Below the pieces are notes generated by a model. The model worked only from the letters and a program-made list of their open reading frames with translations, was not told the DNA's origin and did not search any database. From CAYOBW01 sp964402115 (GTDB lineage: Bacteria > Verrucomicrobiota > Kiritimatiellia > UBA8416 > CAYOBW01), in assembly GCA_964402115.1 (NCBI GenBank), contig CAYOBW010000150.1, positions 1 to 16,416 of the forward strand: DNA of 16,416 bases, given 5' to 3'. Below are positions 7,798 through 14,719 of this stretch, in pieces (positions within the stretch are counted from its first letter, which is position 1; every line of letters begins with the position of its first letter). The position numbers and the translations under genes are program-made.

Positions 7798-8987
7798 AAG
7801 CCCAGCTCCTGTTTGACCGCCGCGAACTGGGCGACGGCGAAGTCGAGATCCTCGCGCGAGTGGGCGGCGGACAGCTGCACGCGGATGCGCGCCTCGCCCT
7901 TCGGCACGACGGGGTAGAAGAACCCGATCACGTAAACGCCGCGCTCCAGCAGGCGGGCGGCCATGGTCTGGGCGAGCGCGGCGTCGCCGAGCATGATCGG
8001 GGTGATGGGGTGTGCGCCCGGCTTGATGGCAAAGCCCAGCTCCGCTAGGCGTTGCCGGAAGTAGCGGGCGTTCTCCATGACCTGCCGGCGCGGCGCGTCG
8101 GACTGCTCGAGGAGTTCGAGCCCGGCCAGCGAGGCCGCGGCGATCGAGGGCGCGAGCGTGTTGGAGAACAGGTAGGGACGGGAGCGCTGCCGCAGGAGGG
8201 CGACGATCTCGCTCCGCCCGCTCGTGTAGCCGCCGCTGGCGCCGCCGAGCGCCTTGCCGAGGGTGCCGGTGAGGATGTCCACGCAGCCCATGACGCCGCT
8301 GTGCTCGTGCGAGCCGCGGCCGCGCGCGCCCAGCACGCCGACGGCGTGGGAGTCGTCCACCATGACGAGCGCGTCGTAGCGGTCGGCGAGGTCGCAGATG
8401 GCGCGCAGGTTGGCGATGGAGCCGTCCATCGAGAAGACGCCGTCGGTCGCGATCAGGCGGAAGCGGGCGGTGCGCGCCTCCTGCAGGGCGCGCTCGAGCT
8501 CGGCCATGTTGCCGTTGGCGTAGCGCAGGCGCCGGGCCTTGCAGAGGCGGATGCCGTCGATGATGCTCGCGTGGTTGAGCTGGTCGCTGACGATGGCGTC
8601 CTGCTCGCCCAGCAGCGTCTCGAAGAGCCCGCCGTTGGCGTCGAAGCACGACGTATAGAGGATGGTGTCCTCCGTGCCGAGAAAGGCACTGAGGCGCGCC
8701 TCGAGCTGCTTGTGCAGGGACTGTGTGCCGCAGATGAACCGCACCGAGGCCAGCCCGTAGCCCCAGTGCTCCAGCGCCGCGCGCGCGGCGGCGACGAGGG
8801 CGGGGTGGTTGGCCATGCCCAGGTAGTTGTTCGCGCACATGTTGAGCACGGGCGCGCCCGCGCGGCCCTCGACGCCGACGCGCGCCTGCTGCGGGCCGGT
8901 CAGCACGCGCTCGGTCTTGTGGAGCCCCGCGTCGCGGATGCCCTGCAGCTCCTGCCGGAGGTGCGCCTGAAAAGCGGTGTAGGCCAT
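7794..8987 (-). CDS. kbl: 2-amino-3-ketobutyrate CoA ligase (glycine C-acetyltransferase)
   Basis: A 397-residue cytosolic PLP enzyme of the alpha-oxoamine synthase family, about the usual length for Kbl. It cleaves 2-amino-3-ketobutyrate with CoA to glycine and acetyl-CoA, the second step of threonine breakdown. Visible marks are N-N-Y-L-G-M near the N-terminus, the cofactor-stacking region around C-F-D-A-N-G-G, the V-D-D-S-H-A-V-G loop with the PLP-binding Asp, and the Schiff-base Lys245 in T-L-G-K-A-L-G-G. The ATG at 8987 has an ideal AAGGAG 7 bases upstream. Sequence blocks fit Kbl better than BioF or serine palmitoyltransferase. The usual partner, threonine 3-dehydrogenase (tdh), is not in the window. 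The gene lies 11 bases after a lipoprotein gene and overlaps a secreted glycosidase gene by 4 bases, an unusual setting. Confidence 0.93.
   Translation of the reverse strand: MAYTAFQAHLRQELQGIRDAGLHKTERVLTGPQQARVGVEGRAGAPVLNMCANNYLGMANHPALVAAARAALEHWGYGLASVRFICGTQSLHKQLEARLSAFLGTEDTILYTSCFDANGGLFETLLGEQDAIVSDQLNHASIIDGIRLCKARRLRYANGNMAELERALQEARTARFRLIATDGVFSMDGSIANLRAICDLADRYDALVMVDDSHAVGVLGARGRGSHEHSGVMGCVDILTGTLGKALGGASGGYTSGRSEIVALLRQRSRPYLFSNTLAPSIAAASLAGLELLEQSDAPRRQVMENARYFRQRLAELGFAIKPGAHPITPIMLGDAALAQTMAARLLERGVYVIGFFYPVVPKGEARIRVQLSAAHSREDLDFAVAQFAAVKQELGL
7806..7810 (-). promoter_or_regulatory. Ribosome binding site deciding the GTG start of the glycosidase
   Basis: On the minus strand AGGAG stands 8 bases before GTG 7797, inside the last codons of kbl. 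Together with the GTGA overlap and the signal peptide that follows, it fixes the start. Confidence 0.75.
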
Positions 8988-8994
8988 GGCGTTG

Positions 8995-9000
8995 CTCCTT
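8995..9000 (-). promoter_or_regulatory. kbl: Ribosome binding site of kbl, overlapping the upstream stop codon
   Basis: AAGGAG on the minus strand shares its first two bases with the TAA stop of the lipoprotein gene (9001-8999) and lies 7 bases before ATG 8987. This implies coupling of the two genes. Confidence 0.8.
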
Positions 9001-10351
9001 ACTCGATCAGGAATTCGCGAACGACCAGCCGGCAACCCTGGCTGGCCAGCACGCGCAGGCGGGCGGCGCGGACGGTCTGGCCGCCGAGCTTGGCGCGGAC
9101 GACGCCGTCCTCGATCCGGCCGCAGGGCGTGAACGTCTCGCCGTCGGTGGAGACCTCCAGCACGCCATGGCGCAGGCCGTTCATCTCCTCCTGCGGGGCG
9201 TAAGTGTAGACCGTGATGCTGTCCGCGGACGCGGCCACGCGCAGCAGCAGGGTTACGGTGTCGTCCTTGACCGGGGTGCGTGCGCTGCGGAAGAGGCTGC
9301 CCTCGTTGTTGCCGTCGAAGGCCCGGCCGAGCGTGTCGTCCTTGTGGGCGGCCAGGCTGGCGATGACCCACCCCTTGAGCCCGCGCACCGTCACCGGGGC
9401 GCAGAAGCCCGGGAAGTGGCGTTCGAACTGGGCCGCCACCACGTCTGTTTTGGGGCCCGCGGGCGCGGCCAGCATCGCGAGCTCGAGGCACAGGCGCGCC
9501 GAGAAGGGATCCGGCACGCGGCCATGCATCAGGCTCGCCTCCGAGAGCAGGTCCTGCCGCAGCTGGCCCTGCGGCTTGAGGGCGCGGAAGAGATCCTGGT
9601 AGATGGCGGCTGCCTCGCGGTAGCGCCCCGCGCGGGCGGCGTCGAAAGCGTCGGCGCGCCGCATCTGCAAGGCGTACCTGTTGCGCAGGCCGGCCTTGTT
9701 GTCCGTGTCGAGACTCACGATCTCGCGCATGAGCGGGCGGTGAAAATCGAGGGCGACATCGGGCGGCGTGAGCTTGAGGATCTGGTCCAGCAGGCCGGCG
9801 CGCCTCGCGCCGTCGCGCTCCTGGTCGAGCGCCGGCCGGAGGGCGTCGCGCTGGGTCTTGAGCGCCCGGAAGGTCTCGAGCTGCTGCAGCACCGCGGCCG
9901 GTCCGCCGGCCTGGTAGCCGGTGCGGCCGTAGATTTGCCCGTCGGCGGAGATCGCGCACAGGGCCGGCAGCGCGCGCACGAGGTAGCGCGCGCGCACCGC
10001 CTCGCGCCGCTTGTCCGGGCGCGACGCCGGGCCTTTCGCGGGAACGGTCTCGCGCGGGAAGTCGAGGCGGACGAGCACGTAGCGACCGGTGACGCCCCGC
10101 AGGAAGCCGTCGTCGAGCAGGACCTCCTTTTCCATGCGGGCGCTCCACGCGGACCAGTCGGAGCCGGTGCAGGCGAGCAGGATATCCTTGTGCGCGCGGC
10201 TGGCGGCCTTGGCGGCGTGGTCATAGTCGGCGAACCAGGGCGCGCCGGCCGCCGGCGCGTCGCCGGTGCCCGAATCGCGGAATGCCGAACACCCCGCGAG
10301 CAGTGCCGCCGCCAGTGCGCAGCCCGCCACGATGCCTGTTTGTCTGCCCAT
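8999..10351 (-). CDS. Lipoprotein with Cys-less thioredoxin fold and discoidin-like C-terminal domain
   Basis: A 450-residue predicted lipoprotein. The ATG at 10351 is preferred over a GTG 27 bases upstream because the signal peptide starts directly after it and ends in lipobox L-A-G-C (Cys21). Residues about 35-160 read as a thioredoxin-like domain of the kind with a T-G-S-D-W-C-x-W-C motif, but here the site is T-G-S-D-W-S-A-W-S, with Ser67 and Ser70 in place of both cysteines. A probable cis-Pro follows in R-A-L-P-A-L. The protein should therefore not act as a disulfide oxidoreductase and may bind a partner instead. Residues about 220-305 are helical and TPR-like. Residues about 315-450 resemble an F5/8 type C (discoidin) sugar-binding domain, with A-F-D-G-N-N-E and S-T-D-G-E-T-F. 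It is the first gene of the operon with kbl and the glycosidase. No convincing promoter is seen upstream. Confidence 0.72.
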   Translation of the reverse strand: MGRQTGIVAGCALAAALLAGCSAFRDSGTGDAPAAGAPWFADYDHAAKAASRAHKDILLACTGSDWSAWSARMEKEVLLDDGFLRGVTGRYVLVRLDFPRETVPAKGPASRPDKRREAVRARYLVRALPALCAISADGQIYGRTGYQAGGPAAVLQQLETFRALKTQRDALRPALDQERDGARRAGLLDQILKLTPPDVALDFHRPLMREIVSLDTDNKAGLRNRYALQMRRADAFDAARAGRYREAAAIYQDLFRALKPQGQLRQDLLSEASLMHGRVPDPFSARLCLELAMLAAPAGPKTDVVAAQFERHFPGFCAPVTVRGLKGWVIASLAAHKDDTLGRAFDGNNEGSLFRSARTPVKDDTVTLLLRVAASADSITVYTYAPQEEMNGLRHGVLEVSTDGETFTPCGRIEDGVVRAKLGGQTVRAARLRVLASQGCRLVVREFLIE

Positions 10352-10510
10352 GTTGCCTGCCCCCGCTGAACCGCGCACAACCTAGCGCCCCGCCGCCGCC
10401 GCCGCCAGCAGAATGTGCAAGCGCCCTTGCGCCACCCGACTCCCACACTCTGCAAAGTGTGGGAGTCGGGTGGCGCCGTCCGGTGCGCTGTCCGGGGCGG
10501 AAGCGCCCGG
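10352..10510. other. Intergenic region between SecA-like and lipoprotein genes
   Basis: The 159 bases hold the perfect hairpin at 10429-10476 and a run of CGC/GCC triplets at 10391-10406. A minus-strand TTGCAC (10420-10415) resembles a -35 box but has no -10 partner at the right distance. I see no gene here. Confidence 0.5.
10429..10476. terminator. Perfect 21-bp inverted repeat between the two - strand operons
   Basis: Arms 10429-10449 and 10456-10476 are exact reverse complements with a 6-base loop CTGCAA. The arms carry CGACTCCCACACT and AGTGTGGGAGTCG. The hairpin lies 34 bases past the SecA gene stop and 77 bases before the lipoprotein start, the right place to end the SecA transcript. 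Neither strand has a T-run after the stem, so it is not a standard intrinsic terminator. It may instead be a Rho-associated or 3'-end-stabilising hairpin, or a mobile palindromic repeat. Confidence 0.6.
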
Positions 10511-12583
10511 CTACATGTACCCGTGGTGCCCGGCGAAGGCGAGGGCGTCGTCGACCCAGGTATCGGTGCGAAGCACCTCGCGGCGCTGGCGGTAGGCCTG
10601 CTGCTGGGCCACGAACTGCGCGTAGCGGAAGAGGGCGGACGCCGCGGCCTGGGCGCCGCGCCGGCCGTCGCGCAGGGCCTTCGCCACGGGCGCCCGCGCG
10701 GCGGCGGGCACGAAGCGGCGCAGCAGCTCGTCGTCGGCGCTGAGCAGCACGTGCACCTCGCCAGGGTCGCCCTGGCGCGCGCAGCGCCCGAAAAGCTGGC
10801 GGTCGATCCGGCCCGCTTCGTGCCGCTCCGTGGCGATCACGCGCAGGCCGCCCAGCTCCGCGACCCCGTGCCCGAGGCGGATGTCCGTCCCGCGGCCCGC
10901 CATGTTGGTCGCGATCGTGATGCGCCCCGGCAGCCCCGCCTCCGCCACGATCTGGGCCTCCTCCTTGTGGTAGATCGCGTTCAGCAGCCGGAACGCCAGG
11001 CCGCGCGCCTCCAGCCGGCGGGCCAGCGCCTCGCTCGCCGCGATGTGCCGCGTGCCGACCAGCACCGGCGCCCCGCGCCCGTGCAGCTCCGCGATGCGCG
11101 CTTCCACGGCGTCCCACTTCGCGTCCGCGTCCGGGTAACAGCAGGCCGGCTGCTCGACCCGCACGCAGGGGCGGTGCGTCGGGATGCGCACCACGGGCAG
11201 CCGGTAGATCTGCCAGAACTCGTCCGCCGCCTCCGCCGCCGTGCCGGTCATGCCGGAGAGCTTCGTGTACAGCCGGAAGTAGCGCTGGAAACTGATGCGC
11301 GCGAGGGTCTCGCTGGGCGCGGTCACCTCCAGCCCTTCCGCGGCCTCGACCGCCTGGTGCAGCCCCTCGCGCCAGGAGCGGCCGGGCATCATGCGCCCCG
11401 TGAACTCGTCCACGATGACGATCTTGCCGTCGGCGACCACGTACTGCACGTCGCGGTGAAACAGCTCCCGCGCGGTCAGCGCCTGCCGCACGAGCTCCAG
11501 CCGCCTGTGCGGCCCGCGCCAGATGCCGGGCAGGTCGGCGCCGACCGTCTCCAGCTTGCGGTAGCCCGCCTGGCGGAAGTTGATGCTGCGCAGCTGCAGG
11601 TCCACCGTGTAGTCGGCGCCGGCGGTGAAGGCGGCGGCCAGGCGCGAGGCGTCGCGGCAGGCCGCTTCGAGATCCGCGTTGGGGGTGGCGCGCGAGATGA
11701 TCAGCGGCGTGACGGCCTCGTCCACCAGCACGCTGTCGGCCTCGTCCACGATCGCTGCGTGCAGCCCGCGCATGACCAGGTTGCGCTCGGGCTGCAAGCC
11801 GGGATACAGCACGCGGCGCAGGTGGCGGCGGACGCCGTCCTGCATGACGCCGACCTGCAGCCGGTCGCGCAGGAAATCGGCCACGACCTCCTTGCTCGTC
11901 GTGTACGTCACGTCCGCCGCATAGCCCGCGCGGCGCTCGGCCGGCTCCATCGGGCCGGTGACGTGCCCCACCTCGAGGCCGCAGAAACGGTACAGCGCGC
12001 GCAGCCGCTCGGCGTCGCGCTCGGCCAGGTAGTCGTTGACGGTGACGACGTGGCAGGCGCGGCCGGACCAGCCCATCAGGACCGCCGCGAGGCCGGCGGT
12101 GAGCGTCTTGCCCTCGCCCGTGGCCATTTCGGTCAGGCAGCCGTTGTCCAGGGCGCAGGCGCCGGCAAGCTGCACGACGTAGGGCCGGAGCCCCAGGCGG
12201 CGGTCGGCGGCCTCGCGGATGGCCGCGAGCGCCTCGTGGCGCAGCGCGGCGGTGACCCCGGCCCCGCCGCGCCGGAAGAGCCCGCGCAGCTCCAGCAGGC
12301 GGGCCTGCAGCCGCGCGTCGGCTACGTCCTTCCACCGCGGCGCCAGCGCCTCGGTCGCCGCCGCCTCGGCCAGCAGCGCCTCGGCCACGCCGGCCCGGCG
12401 CCGGAAGCGGCCGACGTGCCGGTCCACCCACGCGTCGGCGCCCTTGAGCAGCTCGCGGGGCTTCTGGTGCGCAGTCCGCCGGTAGTGGGTGGTGGGGAAC
12501 GCGGGCGCCTCGGCGGCGCGGCTCCGGCCATCCGCTACAGCTGATACCGCTTCTGCACGAGTTGGCGTAGTTTGAGCGACCAT
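10511..12583 (-). CDS. secA: Short SecA-like preprotein translocase ATPase (accessory type)
   Basis: A 690-residue SecA homologue, shorter than housekeeping SecA (about 800-1000). An N-terminal extension of about 50 residues precedes the DEAD motor. Walker A is M-A-T-G-E-G-K-T with Lys159, Walker B is D-E-A-D (280-283), then a PPXD-like substrate-binding segment (about 290-385), V-D-E-F-T-G-R-M near 389, M-T-G-T-A near 446, N-M-A-G-R-G-T-D-I near 557 and motif VI G-R-C-A-R-Q-G-D-P-G near 594. Only about 85 residues follow, so most of the helical scaffold/wing region and the zinc-binding C-terminus are missing. The ATPase looks intact. The ATG at 12583 lies 49 bases inside the M50 gene and lacks a clear Shine-Dalgarno; no other in-frame ATG or GTG lies close downstream, so coupling is likely and the exact start is uncertain. 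Its place after two HlyD-type genes suggests a dedicated export motor rather than the general Sec pathway. Confidence 0.85.
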   Translation of the reverse strand: MVAQTTPTRAEAVSAVADGRSRAAEAPAFPTTHYRRTAHQKPRELLKGADAWVDRHVGRFRRRAGVAEALLAEAAATEALAPRWKDVADARLQARLLELRGLFRRGGAGVTAALRHEALAAIREAADRRLGLRPYVVQLAGACALDNGCLTEMATGEGKTLTAGLAAVLMGWSGRACHVVTVNDYLAERDAERLRALYRFCGLEVGHVTGPMEPAERRAGYAADVTYTTSKEVVADFLRDRLQVGVMQDGVRRHLRRVLYPGLQPERNLVMRGLHAAIVDEADSVLVDEAVTPLIISRATPNADLEAACRDASRLAAAFTAGADYTVDLQLRSINFRQAGYRKLETVGADLPGIWRGPHRRLELVRQALTARELFHRDVQYVVADGKIVIVDEFTGRMMPGRSWREGLHQAVEAAEGLEVTAPSETLARISFQRYFRLYTKLSGMTGTAAEAADEFWQIYRLPVVRIPTHRPCVRVEQPACCYPDADAKWDAVEARIAELHGRGAPVLVGTRHIAASEALARRLEARGLAFRLLNAIYHKEEAQIVAEAGLPGRITIATNMAGRGTDIRLGHGVAELGGLRVIATERHEAGRIDRQLFGRCARQGDPGEVHVLLSADDELLRRFVPAAARAPVAKALRDGRRGAQAAASALFRYAQFVAQQQAYRQRREVLRTDTWVDDALAFAGHHGYM

Positions 12584-14700
12584 TGAATCAGCAGGGGTTG
12601 GGGTGCGAAATCGAAACTCATCCGCCCGGTGCGGCCGTGCGTCAGGCAGGCGGCGCCGTCCGCGGGCAGCGCCGCGCGCACCTCGAACACCGGCTCGCGC
12701 GTGCGGACGCCCGAGCGGTCCTGGAGATCCACGGCCACCTCGCCGCCGGCGGACCACCCGAGCGCGGGGTGGGGGAGGCTGTAGCGCTCGCCGGGGCGGG
12801 CCTCGAAATGCGCAACCCGCAGGCGGATCCCGGCTTCGCCCGCGAGCCGCACGGCAGCGGCGCGCACGGGCTCGCCGAAGAGCCGCGCGGCGTCTTGCTG
12901 GTCGATGACGGCCGCGAAAAGCATGTTGGTGGGGTCCACGAGGTCGCCCAGCACGGCGCCCCGCGCGACCCAGCCGCCGCGCTGCTCGGCGATGTTGGGG
13001 GCCACCCAGAGGCCATCCTGCCGCGCGCACACGGTGAGGCCGGCGCGGCGCGTCTCGAGGTCGGCGAGCCGCGCGCGCACGGCCGCGGCGCTGCTCCGCA
13101 GGGGCTGCAGATTGGCGGGCTGCACGTCCATGGCCTGCCGCAGCAGAGCCTCCACCTCGGCCTGCTGGGCGCGCGCGGCGGCGATGGCGAAATCCAGCTC
13201 CGGCGCCTCCAGCCGCACCAGCGGCACGCCAGCCCGGACCTGCGTGCCGGGCCGGGCCAGCAGCTCCGCCAGCCGCCCGGCCGTCTCCGTCGCGACCACG
13301 GTGTGGCGGGCCGACAGCACCACGCCGGGCGCCAGCACCCGCACCCGCCACGGCACCGCGCCCAGGAGCGTCAGCACCGCCAGCAGCGTGCCGCCCAGCA
13401 CGAGCGCCGCGCGCGCGCGCACGCGATACAGCCCCGGGCTCGCCGCCACGTAATGCACGAGCCGGACGAGCGGCGCCACCACCCAGGAAAAGGCGCAGAC
13501 CACGGCCATCAGCAGCCCGACGAGCAGGAAGCGGCTGCCCACGAACATGAGAATGCCGGCGAACACGAAGACGCGATACACCAGCGTCAGGATGCCGTAG
13601 AACGTCAGCCAGCGCGCCTCGGCGGGCGTCTGCGCCGGGTTGCGCAGGCCCGCGTCGGGCTTGATGCCGAAGGCAAAGCGCTCGACCAGGTACTTCCACA
13701 TCTGCATGGAGCGGCTGAACAGGTTCGGCAGGTCCAGCAGGTCCGAGAGCACGTAGTAGCCGTCGTAGCGCAGCAGCGGGTTCGCATTGAAGAGGATCGT
13801 CGAAACGGAGGCGAAGAAGACCGTGTTGTAGGCGAGGCTGTGCACCAGGCCCGGCCCGGTGCCGGCCCAGACGACGGCGGCCAGCGCCGCCACGAACAGC
13901 TCCACGAGCATGCCTGCCAGCCCCACCAGCACGCGCTTCCAGCGCTCGCGGAAGGCCCAGGCCGCGGTGGCGTTGACGTACGGCAGCGGCGTGAAGATCA
14001 GCAGCATCACGCCCATGTCGTGGACCTCGCCGCCGAAGCGCCGGCACATGAAGGCGTGGCCGAACTCGTGCAGCGTCTTGAGCAGCACCAGCGCCACGTA
14101 CAGCAGCACCAGGTTGCCGGGGGCCAGCACGGCCTCCGTCTGGTCCATGAACTCGCCCGCGTGGTCCACGACCGCCTTCAGCCCCGCGGCCACGGCCACC
14201 AGCCAGACCACGGCGCCCAGCGGGCCGAACAGCGGGCGCACGACCGGCAGCAGGCGCACCAGCAGGCGGTCGGGGTCGAACAGGTGGAAGCTCGCGAACA
14301 TGATGTTCAACAGCCGGGCCCGCGTCTCCTGCAGCCGGCGCTTGCGGTAGCGCTCGAACAGGCTCGCGCTGTCGGCGGGCTGATCGGACTGGATCAGGTT
14401 GGCGTGGAACAGCTGCGCCAGCAGGCGGATGACCTCCTGCTGCCCCGGGGCATCGTCGGGGGCGAGCCGCAGGCACTCCTCCCAGACCTCCTGCACGGTG
14501 CGGTCGCGCGCCAGGCGGGCGACGAAGGCGTAGGCCGCGGGCCGCAGCCGGAAGAACTGGTTGGCGAAGGGGTCGTGCAGGACGAACCACTTCTCGCCGC
14601 GATAGTACTGGCGGTGGAGCCTTACGTGGGGGCGCAACGCGACGCGGCGGCCGGCGATCCGGTACCACGACTCGCTGAAGGTGCCCTGTGCTTCCGCCAT
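12535..14700 (-). CDS. PqqD-like / M50 site-2-protease / HlyD-type multidomain membrane protein
   Basis: A 721-residue inner-membrane protein. Residues about 15-100 resemble a PqqD-like winged-helix domain (W-F-V-L-H-D, F-F-R-L-R-P-A-A-Y). Residues about 155-435 hold several membrane spans and a complete S2P-type zinc site: H-E-F-G-H (His211, Glu212, His215) and N-P-L-L-R-Y-D-G-Y-Y with Asp313. A periplasmic HlyD-like part follows: one lipoyl half near 460-490 (A-T-E-T-A-G-R-L, P-G-T-Q-V-R-A-G), a helical hairpin, the second lipoyl half near 565-590, and a beta-rich tail to 721. Relatives are often named putative peptide zinc metalloprotease and sit beside HlyD or transporter genes. It may cleave or channel a substrate, but protease activity is not proven. 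GGAG lies 9 bases before the ATG. It sits 19 bases after the GAF-HlyD gene and overlaps the SecA-like gene. Confidence 0.83.
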   Translation of the reverse strand: MAEAQGTFSESWYRIAGRRVALRPHVRLHRQYYRGEKWFVLHDPFANQFFRLRPAAYAFVARLARDRTVQEVWEECLRLAPDDAPGQQEVIRLLAQLFHANLIQSDQPADSASLFERYRKRRLQETRARLLNIMFASFHLFDPDRLLVRLLPVVRPLFGPLGAVVWLVAVAAGLKAVVDHAGEFMDQTEAVLAPGNLVLLYVALVLLKTLHEFGHAFMCRRFGGEVHDMGVMLLIFTPLPYVNATAAWAFRERWKRVLVGLAGMLVELFVAALAAVVWAGTGPGLVHSLAYNTVFFASVSTILFNANPLLRYDGYYVLSDLLDLPNLFSRSMQMWKYLVERFAFGIKPDAGLRNPAQTPAEARWLTFYGILTLVYRVFVFAGILMFVGSRFLLVGLLMAVVCAFSWVVAPLVRLVHYVAASPGLYRVRARAALVLGGTLLAVLTLLGAVPWRVRVLAPGVVLSARHTVVATETAGRLAELLARPGTQVRAGVPLVRLEAPELDFAIAAARAQQAEVEALLRQAMDVQPANLQPLRSSAAAVRARLADLETRRAGLTVCARQDGLWVAPNIAEQRGGWVARGAVLGDLVDPTNMLFAAVIDQQDAARLFGEPVRAAAVRLAGEAGIRLRVAHFEARPGERYSLPHPALGWSAGGEVAVDLQDRSGVRTREPVFEVRAALPADGAACLTHGRTGRMSFDFAPQPLLIQWSLKLRQLVQKRYQL

Positions 14701-14709
14701 GTTCGTCCG

Positions 14710-14713
14710 CTCC
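14710..14713 (-). promoter_or_regulatory. Probable ribosome binding site of the M50-HlyD gene
   Basis: GGAG on the minus strand, 9 bases before ATG 14700, in the 19-base gap after the GAF-HlyD gene. A modest match, but the only purine-rich site at a usable distance. Confidence 0.5.
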
Positions 14714-14719
14714 GTCCGT

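Noticed and set aside
5431..7917. Long + strand open frame (828 codons) opposite the glycosidase gene
   Set aside because: Arg/Gly/Val-rich translation with no recognisable domain; an antisense frame typical of GC-rich DNA over a gene with clear motifs.
7798..8838. Upstream extension of the glycosidase frame through kbl
   Set aside because: The translation is Arg/Ala-rich nonsense over kbl; a GTG start with a ribosome binding site and a signal peptide sits at 7797.
8988..10148. Upstream extension of the kbl frame through the lipoprotein gene
   Set aside because: Kbl has its usual length from ATG 8987, which has an ideal AAGGAG; the extension has no similarity to any domain.
10415..12544. 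+ strand open frame (709 codons) opposite the SecA-like gene
   Set aside because: No domain, and its start lies just upstream of the intergenic hairpin; the minus strand carries all the SecA motifs.
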